Source: Butyriboletus loyo (Eukaryota > Basidiomycota > Agaricomycetes > Boletales > Boletaceae). Taken from it: DNA of 64,000 bases. The DNA is taken from the NCBI GenBank assembly GCA_038093515.1, contig JBBPSI010000078.1:1-64000 (forward strand), read 5' to 3'. The notes under the pieces were generated by a model. The model ran no database searches, was not told the origin of the DNA, and saw nothing but the letters and a program-made list of their open reading frames with translations. Made by a program: the position numbers and the translations under genes. Below, piece after piece: positions 11,264 through 21,836 of the stretch. The stretch's first letter is position 1. Every line of letters begins with the position of its first letter.

Positions 11264-11995
11264 CCGATTTTATTTCCCCCCTCGTCTCGTCTTTTGGTTT
11301 CATGCATTGTGTTGGTTCTTTTTGGTCGCTCCATCATCATCCATCAGTTTCCCTTGGACAACCGCGCTTGTCTATCATGTGTCATAACTTGTCGGGCGCC
11401 GCATTTGACATCCGACACCTCGCACTCATAGTCGTTGTATTCTCGATTTCTCTCTTTTTTGGAAGTTCTTTCGTTTTCGGACTTGTGTCTCTCGTTTAGG
11501 TCATCCCTCGTTATCCTCCCTCAAGCTTAAGTAGCAAGATGGACAAATAGCCTAGTAGAACTGCAACATTGCGAAGCATGTCCTGTCACTGCCACGGTCC
11601 AAGAAAAGGGATTACACTCCTTTGTCTTTCGCACTCTCCCACTGCTGTCTGTATCAGGGGCGACATACTAGGACACGTAGGACAGGCAAATTCCGACCAG
11701 TCAGGACAGGTTTAGGTCGATGTGGATGGGATGTGGATTTGGTGAAAGGTGTGAGTGCTATGCTTAGAAGTCTTACTACACTGGCAGATGCTAAGTCACA
11801 CTACGCACAGCGAAGAGCAACCTAGCCAACATTTTGCAGCCAGCGGCGCGTGTCGTTATGGATGAGTCGTGGCAAAAACATGCAGCGATGTTATATCAGC
11901 CTGATATTCAGAGTGCAGTAGCCTTGATGATAAATAGAACAAAGAGTAGGCGTACGAGGTCGGTAATGATATGGACAGATGACAGCATCCTTTGA
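11264..11995. other. Intergenic, nothing recognised
   Basis: Between the chitin synthase relic and the end of the Nudix gene I see no supportable reading frame, RNA gene or repeat. Short open frames here lack homology and have no splice context. The left part is probably the old 3' flank of the chitin synthase gene. Confidence 0.6.
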
Positions 11996-14255
11996 TCAAA
12001 GTTTGGCATCACGCTTCTTAGACTTGGACGACTTGAAGGTCTGTTCGTGATTGTGGCCATCCCCACCCTTGCCGATGCACTTCTTCATCTCCTCCAAGCC
12101 TCTCCGCGTGTCGTCCTTCTCTCTCTCTATACCCTTCTCACTCCCCTCGCCGTCATCCGCATGACATGTCGCCCTCTTGATTCGTTCCTCACCAGCTTTG
12201 ATACCACCCTTCGAACCCTCTTGACCCTCTGTGGGGTTCATGGCGAACAGCGCCTTGTGATCCCCACTGCAGGCCTCCTCGATTCGCTTCTTTACCTGTT
12301 CCACGATCTTCGGGTATGCCTTCCTCGCTTTGGCAAGCTTTCTCTCGTCACCCTTGACTTCCTTCATCCGTTCGTTCACCATATCCCGTGTCTTGTCGAG
12401 GAACTCCCCTAGTTCAGCCATATTGGGAATCTCATCCTGACGTTCCTCCACACGCTCTCTTCGCTCTTTGCCGTTCTCCTCCGCTTGTTCCTTGTGCTTG
12501 CGCGTCTGCTTCTTGTACTCCTTGATCTTGGCATCGAGCTTTTCCGTGTCCTCTCCACTCCCGCTACCAACTTGGTCCTGAACCCGCTTCTTGATCTTCT
12601 CAATACACTCCTGCATACCTTCGCCGCCGGGTCTTCTGCCCCAAATAGCCGGGCGCGAGCTTAAGCCGGATCCCCTTTCTTTGCCGACTGCGGAGTCGAC
12701 CCGGGTAGAGACATCCGCTGCATTATCACCGTCCATGAGCTTCTTCCATTCCACCCCGATCTTCTCCCACTCGATCGTCCGCGTAGCGTTAGCCGCCACA
12801 AGCGGACGAAGCAGCCGAGCGGTCGTCTTGTTCGTGTCGATGCCTTCCTGATCGCACGCGATGCGGAGGGGGTTCGCAGGGGTGAGAAGTGCATATGCAA
12901 TCTGCTGCGCTGAGGTGGGCGCATTGGGGGGTTGAACCTCGAATTCAGGAGTCCGTCCATATCCGATGGTTGCCGTCCGGATGAGAATAGCCCTGTATGC
13001 GGTCAGAACGGTGTATGAGTCTACCTTTTTTTATTCAGCGCATGTCATGTATGTGTGAGAGACTGACGCCGTGAGTCCGAACACGGGCTTGACGCCCTCT
13101 CCTTCGCGACCAGTGAGGAACCTGTGCAAGCGAATCGCACCGCCGTCGCTCCAGGGAAAGTCGGTGAACGTGTGATAAGGATTTTTCGGGTCTGCCGTTC
13201 GACCACCCGATAGGTGTGGCGTCGACGAAAGGAACGAGATCAACGGTTGTGCGAATATCGACGTCACTTCGGAAGAATTCAGGTTAGGCTGTGATTATGA
13301 AAGCCAGTCAGAACTGAACATAAGGTACACGAGACAACACGCCTGCAAGCCGTAATCGAGTATGAAGACGACCACCCTGGCGAAGAGTGACTGATGGTGA
13401 GCACCAGAGATAGCCAAGAGCGACGGAAAATATATATCCAAACACGCACGGTGTGACCAACATCTCGCCCTTTGCCAAGTGTGGCTCCATCACGCATAAC
13501 AACGGCACTCTCTCCTTGTCCTGAGGTAGCCCGATCTAGCCCAATTTCGTCCATCAATCCTGAAGGAACTGAGTAGCAAAAGAACGCACCTCCTCAAAAG
13601 CTTCGCGTCTCTATGCATGCGCATGGATCACATCAGGCGGACGTCAACGTAACGGAACAAACTACAAGACGAGCACAACTCACAGCCGTATTCTCCACCG
13701 TCACATCCTGCGTGTCGACCTTGCCCCCTGGCAACGCTGTATCACCCGCGAACGTCTTGAGCGCGTCTGAACGTCTGTTCACCCGTGCACGCCCCCAATG
13801 CATCAGCATCCCGCCTTCACACAACGAAGCGGCTATATATATATATATAATACCAAACGACGCACCTACTGAGAACCACGTACAAATCCCCTGACCGCCC
13901 TACAAACAACGGCACGAGCACCGCTGCGCTCTGTCCCCTCGGAAGCCGCGCACGCGTGCGTACCGCGCGGTAGTTGAGCAAGTTGGTGATACATCTGGTC
14001 GCCACACACACCGCCGCGAGGAGAGCGAGTCAACTTCGACGTGGGCGTGGATGTGGACATGTACACGACATGTCGAACCATGGATAAAGAGTAAACGTAC
14101 TTCTTAGTCTCCTCTTTCACACCCTGCAACGTCTTTAAATGGGTTAAAATCCGCTCGGTCTCTGGGTATGGATACTTCATGAAATCAGGCGTCGGACCCC
14201 GGGCTCGAGTCTGGGGTGGAACAAAAGGGCGAGGCGGTACATTGTCCGACGGCAT
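11996..14255 (-). CDS. Nudix CoA diphosphatase (PCD1/NUDT7-like) with long charged extension and AKL end
   Basis: Eight exons give 577 codons: 14255-14101, 13994-13866, 13774-13684, 13610-13590, 13535-13450, 13376-13343, 13288-13068, 12992-11996. Residues about 50-240 carry RAAVLVPLF-like AAVLVPLFVG, GDTALPGGKVD and the Nudix box ending RREAFEEIGL, plus GEMLVTP. This is the arrangement of enzymes that hydrolyse CoA or acyl-CoA to 3',5'-ADP and phosphopantetheine, usually in peroxisomes. The last exon adds about 300 residues: the family-typical LIRTATIGYGR, then a Lys/Glu-rich, probably coiled-coil tail not usual for the family, ending K-K-R-D-A-K-L. AKL fits a PTS1 signal. Intron 13342-13289 is GC-AG. 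The reading frame is unbroken through these joins. Confidence 0.85.
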
Positions 14256-15531
14256 CTGAGACGAACTAGTTCAAAGTAACGGATGGATTAGTATGAGGAG
14301 AAATTGTCACACGAACCTTTTGTGTTCTGACCTTCAATGCTCGAAGAACTGCACCTCAAGTGACTCAGATCAAGCGGTCCGGTACGAAATGGCAAGGCTG
14401 TGGCACGTTGTACTACTACCGTCACAGTGTCAAAGTCAATTCAACACAACCGCCTCCATCAATAGTCCAGTGCTGGGTTAGGTTAGTGCCGAGGTCCAAA
14501 CCCATTCGTGTATCATGACCCTGAAGAAATAGGCAAGTCTTGTGCATCTCAATCAATCGACGATTGTTAGTCGCTGCAAGGTTTTCAATGCCAACTCGTC
14601 TGGCACAGCGGCATTGACAAACCGACGACGCCGAAAAGTCGATTCTACTACCGGAGCTGGCGGCCCCTACGTCTAAAATGTGATGCCCGAGTCCTTCGCA
14701 GTATTTCCGGTTCGATAAGCAAATCGCGCGTATTATACATGGGCAGTTGAGGATACAACTAGTCCACAAGATCGTAAGAGTCCAACTGGCCACTCAGATT
14801 GTGGGCCGTCCCTACTCAGACTGGACCATGTTGGTTTGCTGAGTTAGCCAGCCAGGAGGATCTGAGTCGAGGCAAATAGATCAGATAGATCATCACCTCC
14901 AAGTTGGTCACGGTGACGGACGCCATTGCATCGAGTACATAAATTGCTACGTCCTTGTCAGCGCCTGGTTTTGATAAAAAATTGGTTCTTGTCGTTCATG
15001 CTCAGGTGGATTGAAGTAGGCACGAATTTGAGAGACGATTTGATGGATTGTAATGCTGTCAGGTTTCTGGGTGGTGATCGAAGTGCAGCTGCCCAGCATC
15101 GACAGTGTTTACAGCCCATCGAGCGGAATTGTACATCAAAACCTTTGCATCGTAACGCGATCCTACGTTCCGCAGCGCCAAAACATAGTTAACTAGTTAC
15201 AGGACGAGGGTAGTCAAAGCCAGGTTTGGCAAACAAGTCTAAATGGAATCGTCGCAAGTAGAAATACACGAGCAAGTGATGGAATGGACAACATAGATGG
15301 TGGATGGCAGTCGTGTGCATGACAGTGGGCATATCGAATATATGTTGTACACCAGACAGACAGGCAGACAGACCGAGACGGGAAAACAAGTATAGCATAT
15401 GAGCATCGATCGGGAAGGCACCGGGCGGGAGGGCGATAAAATGTGGAACTACTAAAGAGGGGAGAGGGAGCAGCACGTGCAAATGAGATGGCACACGAGG
15501 GTGGCCCGCTTGCATCTGTGGACTCCTCTCA
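14256..15531. other. Intergenic, nothing recognised
   Basis: This holds the 5' flank of the Nudix gene and the 3' flank of the forkhead gene. A Cys-rich frame on the minus strand (14793-14422) starts only at GTG and matches nothing known to me, so it is not called. No RNA gene or repeat was noticed. Confidence 0.5.
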
Positions 15532-18155
15532 TCAATACCATCGCGGCAACTTCCCCGGACTAGGCACATTAGGGCTCTCGTACAGCAATCCCCGTTGGTC
15601 GTACAACCCTGCGGGACTCTCCTGCGCCGCCTTTGCACCCAACCTCGCAAATTCCTCATCCAGCAACGCTCCCGGATCATGCGGATCAAATATCCTCGAT
15701 CCCGGTGTGCGGAAGGGCGACTCAGCTGTCGAGCCTGGGGTGGGGAAGACGAGCTTCTTGGGGGTGATAGGAGGGAAGTGGGTAGACATGACGTCCTTGT
15801 CTCTATCGCGGTGGTAGGCCCGCTTGCGCGAAGGAGTGCAGACGTTCTCCGCGTCAAACACGGCTGGGTTTATACCGTCATCCGGGTTGAACATCGTATG
15901 TGGGGGCGGGTCGAGGTGCGTCTTAAAGTGTGCGAGGCTGGCATTGGGTGTCATGTGGAGGCCTTTGTGGGACAGGGGCGTGCGTATTGGGGAAAGATGG
16001 ACAGTGCTGGCTGTGCCACGGTTGCGGGGAGGGGGAGTCGATGGACGAGGTTGAGTAGTGGTCGTTGTTGTCAATGTGGGCTCTGGAACAAGCGCGGGCA
16101 AGGGAGGAGGGAGTTGCTGGCTGGCTGGCTTCTTCTTGGATCTTGTGCGCCGGTCGAGGGTCGGAGATACCGGCATGGGAGGAAGGGCACGCGATTTCTT
16201 GGAAAGAACGTGAATATGGATATGGACGTAGTATTCACGATAAGACGGTTTTACCTTTGGTGGTGTCTTGTGAGGCGCGACGCTCTCCTTCTGCTTGCCC
16301 TTGCCCTTGCCAATCCGAACATCGAGCACCGCGATACCTGGCTCAAGTGGTGAAGTTGAATCGATATGCGCATCCGCAGCATCTGTCTGCGGATGGTCCT
16401 CCGAGGGGAGCTGCGGGCTAGAGGAGGAGTCGTTGTTTGGAATTAATTCGGGAAGGGACGAGGAAGGCGGTGCGGGTGATGTCTGGGACACCTCCGGGCT
16501 CTTAACGGCCGACGAAGGGGGGATAGAAGAGCCTCCCGCAGTGCCGGATATGATTCGGGCATAATGGGATGTTGGTGGTAGCGGAGGGAAAATAACTTCT
16601 GCGGGCAGTTGCGCGTGTTGCTCGTAATATGGTTGATGATGAGCCGACGGACATGGAGGAAAAATGGGGAGGAAGTGAGCGGCGGGAACAAGGGGAGGCA
16701 ACATCGAGCCTTGGAACGGGGCAGAGGCCAATGTTGGCACAGCAGGTGAGCTCATATCAGTGGAGGAAGCAGGATCCTTCTTTGGGCGTTTCGCTTTTCG
16801 TCCTACTGCAGCATCCTCTGCGGGACGCTTCTTTGGCGGGGCTTTCTTCGCCACTGCGGCTTGTTTGTATTCAGCGCAGAAATCTTTCCTAAAGTTTCCG
16901 TTGGCAAAACATTCGATATCACAATCCCAGATCGCCCAATGTGTCCGACCAAGGCTACGATCGCGCGGCACTTTGCGGAAACAAACGGTTGTGGAGAGAA
17001 CGTGGCGGATGGAGTTCATCCAAGTAGCTTCATTTCTCTGGAAGTGTGGGTATACAATGGTGATCCAGTCGTAAATCTCTTGCAGCGTGAGCCTGTGTTC
17101 GGGGGAAGAGAGAATTGCTTGGCCGATAAGGGCGGCGTAGGACAACTCTGGTTTTTTCTTTGAATAAGGACCAAGGGGGAGCGTGTAGGGTAGTTTGTCG
17201 TATTCATCTTCATCTGGAAGAGGACCCATTGGGCCTGGTGATGATACAAGATTAATGATGCGCTTCGTGGAGGGTGTCGCGAAGGGAGATGAGCGTGGGG
17301 GAGAAGAAGAAGAAGGGAGGGGCGACTTGTAGTAGTTGTTTCGACGTGGAGTAAAGGGATCCACGTCCTGTGATGCAGATTGTACTTGAGCAGACATGCT
17401 TCCCGTGCGAGAACGCGTTGGAGTGGCAGAGAGAGGTCGAGCAAGGGAAGTCTACGAGGATAGTTAATATAGAGTAAACGAGGGAAAGAAGAGCGAAGGG
17501 ACCTTCTTGTGACGCGAAGAGGGTTCAATAGAGTCATAATCTCTATAGTACTTTGTATGTTGTGGTGTGACAGGAGGAACAGCGACGGTATTATTTTGCA
17601 CTGCGTCCTATCAGACGATATATCGTCAGCGAGGACATGACATTGGACATGACGGACCTGTGGAGCCATGGTGCTTGAAGAATCGGACTGATCTGAGTCT
17701 GGGACGCGTCGCGAATCGCGTGACTGCATGAAGGCATCGAGACTGAAGGACGTGTGTGCGGGCGATGGCGAAGGGGGAGGGCGATCTCTTCCCCTTGCCT
17801 TCTTTTCGCGTTTCGCCTGGCGACTCTTGCGCTCGAGAATCATTTCCATGCTGTCCATCTGCCTAAGGGGCATCGCTGGCTCGATGGGCTCTGATTTCAC
17901 GGGCGTGGATGGGGGCGATGTCTGGGAGTGAGCTGGGGCGTTCGAGCGAGAAACGGAGCGCGTTCCGGAGGATCCACCAGTTGTGTTCACTTGTTCTGGT
18001 GGATCCACGGAAAATGGACGCGTCGCGCCGACGTCGTTCTGTGTGAGGAATTGACGCATATGGTCGCTATGTCGGAGGAGGTCATCTCTGGTGAGTCCTA
18101 TCGACTGCAAGACCTGAGAAATAGGAGAAATGGGTTTCGCAAGAGGCTCAGCCAT
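15532..18155 (-). CDS. Forkhead-family transcription factor
   Basis: Exons 18155-17658, 17607-17503 and 17451-15532 join in frame to 840 codons. The N-terminal 200 residues start MAEPLAKPISPISQVLQSIG and are Ser/Pro-rich with a basic K-R-E-K-K-A-R-G-R patch. The forkhead DNA-binding domain lies in exon 3: KPELSYAALIGQAILSSP, L-T-L-Q-E-I-Y-D-W, then the recognition helix region WMNSIRHVLSTTVCF and FRKVPRD. A basic cluster (K-K-R-P, G-R-K-A-K-R-P-K-K) after the domain is a likely nuclear signal. The rest is Pro/Ser-rich and probably regulatory. A 57-nt in-frame stretch (about 16245-16189) begins GT and ends AG and could be a further intron. It is divergent from AP-1 gamma with 151 bp between ATGs. 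Confidence 0.88.
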
Positions 18156-18306
18156 CGCACACGAAAGAGAAAAAGAATAGAAAAAAAGAAGGAAAGCCGC
18201 GAGCTCGTCGTCGCTGTCGACGTAGACAAGGAAAACGCACAATGAGGAAGGTGTCACGCTCTGCATAGTTGTCACGCATGTCACACCTCCCTTGTGCGTT
18301 GCAGTC
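18156..18306. promoter_or_regulatory. Short shared divergent promoter, forkhead / AP-1 gamma
   Basis: Only 151 bp separates the minus-strand start at 18155 from the plus-strand start at 18307. Both 5' leaders and any core promoter must fit here. The stretch is rich in short A-runs on the plus strand. No clear TATA box is seen. Confidence 0.6.
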
Positions 18307-21300
18307 ATGGTGTACCATAATCTCAAAGGTGAGCCCAACGTCTATCGCATTGACCTCGCTGCTCACCGTCCGAAACAGCCCTGATCAAGGGCATACGAGC
18401 ATGCAAGGTCCGTGCTTGTCGTCGCCGTCGCCGACGATACCGCTCACACCGTGCAGACCGTCGCAGACGAACGCGCACTCATCCAGCAGGAATCCGCGGC
18501 CATTCGGGCTTCCTTCAGAGAGGAAGACTCGTATGCTCGTTACCACAACATTGCAAAGCTCCTCTACATATACATGCTCGGCTCACCAGCCCACTTTGGC
18601 CAGATCGAATGTCTCAAACTCGTCGCAAGTCCACGCTTCACCGATAAACGCCTTGGATACCTCGGTATCATGCTCATCCTCGACGAGAGCCAAGAGGTAC
18701 TTACGCTCGTCACAAATTCGCTCAAAAAGTCTGCATTACCCCCCCTACGTCCTGCCCTGCTCTCTAACTTGCGCCGCAGCGACCTGAACCATTCGAACAT
18801 GTATGTTGTAGGCCTTGGTCTATGCACATTCGCCAATATAGCATCGGAAGAAATGTCCCGTGATCTTGCAAATGAGATCGAGAAACTACTTGGGTCGAGT
18901 AATACCTACATTCGCAAAAAAGTACTCCCCATCTTGTCCCCTTTGCCCTCTCATTCATCCTTTATTTCCAGGCTGCCCTTTGCGCTTTGAGAATCATAAA
19001 AAAAGTTCCCGATCTCTCTGATCATTTCATCGCAAAGGCCAAGAACCTCCTCACAGATCGCAACCATGGTGTACTCCTCACTGCGATCACCCTCGTTTCC
19101 GAAATGTGTCAGCAGGACGAAAACTGCTTGAACGAGTTCAGAAACGTTTGTCCCAATCTCTCGTCGCTCGATGCACCCTTATCTTGATTCATGCAGGCCG
19201 TCCCTCTCCTCGTGCGCAACATGAAAGCTTTGGTTACAACTGGATACAGTCCAGAACACGATGTATCAGGTATAACCGACCCATTCTTGCAGGTAAAGGT
19301 CCTCCGGTTACTACGGCTCCTCGGACGGGGTGATGTCCGAGCGAGTGAAACTATGAACGATATCCTTGCCCAAGTACGTACACCCTCGCCGTTACCCTTG
19401 CCGCCCTCTGAAGTATCTAGGTCGCTACGAACACCGATTCCACGAAGAACGTTGGAAACTCGATCCTCTACGAGACCGTCCTCACTATCCTTGATATTGA
19501 AGCGGACAGTGGTCTCCGTGTCATGGCCATCAACATCCTTGGCAAATTCCTCAGTAATCGCGACAACAACATTCGGTATCTATCACCGTTCGTGCTCGAC
19601 AATTCCATTTTATTCATGGCCCTCGTAGGTATGTGGCCCTCAACACTCTGAACAAAGTCGTCTCGATGGACACGAGCGCTGTTCAACGTCACCGTAACAT
19701 CATCCTTGACTGTCTCCGCGACGGTGACATTTCAATACGACGTCGCGCCCTTGAACTCTCATACGCACTCATCAACGAGCAAAACGTCCGCATACTTGTT
19801 CGAGAGCTCCTTGCCTTCCTGGAAGTCGCAGATGAGGAATTCAAGACAGGGATGACCACTCAAATATCCCTTGCTGCCGAACGATTTGCTCCCAATAAGA
19901 GATGGCATATCGATACTGTATTGAGGTCGCTGAAGCTCGTAAGTAATATCACCCTCAAAGCAGGCACAAAATTCTGACAATTTTTAGGCCGGAAACTTTG
20001 TCCGAGAAGAGATATTGTCGGCGTTCATCCGTCTCGTTGCACATACCCCTGAGTTACAAGCCTACACCGCATCCAAGTTGTACACTGCTCTCCAAGCCGA
20101 CCTCTCGCAGGAATCACTCACACTTGCGGCAGTGTGGGTTATCGGTGAGTACAGCGAGGTTCTCCTTGAAGGTGGCATCATCGACGAAGACCAGCCCAAA
20201 ACCGTGATTGTTCATGCTCGCTAGCAACCGGACTGCTCTAATCTGCGTTGATTCTCAGGCAACCGACAAGGATATCCTTGACCTCTTCCTCTCCGTGCTC
20301 AATTCGCCTTATGCCAACAATCTCATCCGCCAATTCGTGCTCGGTGCGATCACAAAGATGGCCTCGCGCCATACTACCACCGCACCTCAACAAACGCGGA
20401 TCGTAGACGTGCTTACCCAGTACACGACAAATCCCGAGCTGGAGTTGCAGCAACGTGCGGTGGAGTACGCTAACTTGTTTACATTGGGCGATCTCAAGGT
20501 CGGCGTACTTGAGCGAATGCCACCCCCGGAACTCAAAGCGACTGTTATGGGTATTGGTGCGTCTTCTCAGTCTTTGGGGGACGTTCGTATTTCTTACAGC
20601 TATTGTAGTCAGCGAAAACAAACCAGTGGGCTCTACAAGAGGAGGAAAAGAGGTATTTCCTCTCTTCAGTCTGTTGTTGTGGTATTCACGCAACACATCA
20701 GGGTGACCTCCTGGGAGACGATATTACCTCTCCTACCCCTCAATTTAATGGACAAACAGTGCAAAACAGCCAAGATCTCCTCGCCGAGATTTTTGGTAGC
20801 AGTGTACCCGCCAGCACCTCACCTCAACCAGCGTCCTCCATTTCACCGCAGCCACAGAAAAGTAACATACAAGACATTCTTGGACTCTTCGACATTTCTC
20901 CGAATCCCGCATCCTCCGCGCCCGCCCTGGGCCCGGCAGCGTCACTGCCGTTCTCGCTACCGCAAGCAGAGGTACAGCTGCCTGTACAAACACAGACACC
21001 AATACTACCAGCACAACAACAACCATCGACGGCACCGCGGTTGACGTCATACACCGCATACGAGAAGAATGAACTCAAGATTACATTGACGCCCCAGACA
21101 TCCACTTCACGCCCAGGTGTCGTGAACATCATGGCGCGGTTTCAAGTCTGGGGGACAAACACGGTCATAGGGTTGCATTTCCAAGCTGCTGTGCCGAAGG
21201 TATGTTTGGAGTCGAAGGCGAATGATGACGTTTGGGTGTACTGATTGTGTTTCTTGGGGCATAGTCGCAACAGCTGCAGATGCTTCCTATGTCGAATCCA

Positions 21301-21527
21301 GACGTGCAGCCCGGGGCGACAGAAACGCAGCAGATGCGTGTGATCGCTCCTCCCGGGGTAAGTCCTTACCTCCGTTGACGTGTCACTCGACGACGAACTG
21401 ATGCGTTCTCTTGACAAAGTCGAATGTGCGGCTACGATTACGTGTGGCATTTACGCTTGCTGGTCAAGCGATACAAGATCAGGTTGATTTCGCAGGATTT
21501 CCTCCCGGACTGACCGGGTCTGCATGA
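18307..21527 (+). CDS. APL4: AP-1 clathrin adaptor, gamma subunit
   Basis: Large subunit of the AP-1 complex that selects cargo and recruits clathrin at the trans-Golgi network and endosomes. Exon 1 is 18307-18328 (MVYHNLK), exon 2 18379-18407 ([10 protein letters not shown]), exon 3 from 18457 (T-V-A-D-E-R-A). Then follows the adaptin trunk: [63 protein letters not shown], ending about 20560. A proline/glutamine-rich hinge (about 20700-21030) precedes the gamma-ear domain ([13 protein letters not shown] ... [10 protein letters not shown]). About a dozen short introns are needed; the trunk frames join smoothly. Stop at 21525-21527. I see no inactivating change. Confidence 0.92.
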
Positions 21528-21836
21528 TGGGATGAGTGTCCTGTGCATGTAGATGACTACTACTGGGACTTGCTTTCTGATGATATCTACATGAATGCCT
21601 GAATGGATTTTCTCTCTCTTGGATCTTGGCTTGCGTGACTCGAGGGTCGTGTTTTGGTTTGTTGCAACCTGACTTGGTTGAATTAACCCCTGTCAGCCCA
21701 AATTAATGTCAGCCATGCCAATCGTCAGCCTCTGAGCACTTGCATCTCGCTGGCCCGGTGAGACTTTCGTTTAGTTCCTCGACACCTAGTCCTTAATATT
21801 CTGATACGCGGGTCTCCTCACCGACACACCCTAAAC

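Noticed and set aside
13834..13848. TA-repeat as a regulatory element
   Set aside because: A short TATATA run inside an intron of the Nudix gene; simple-sequence repeat without further support.
14422..14793. Cys-rich 123-codon frame, minus strand
   Set aside because: Begins with GTG, has no splice or promoter context and no recognisable similarity.
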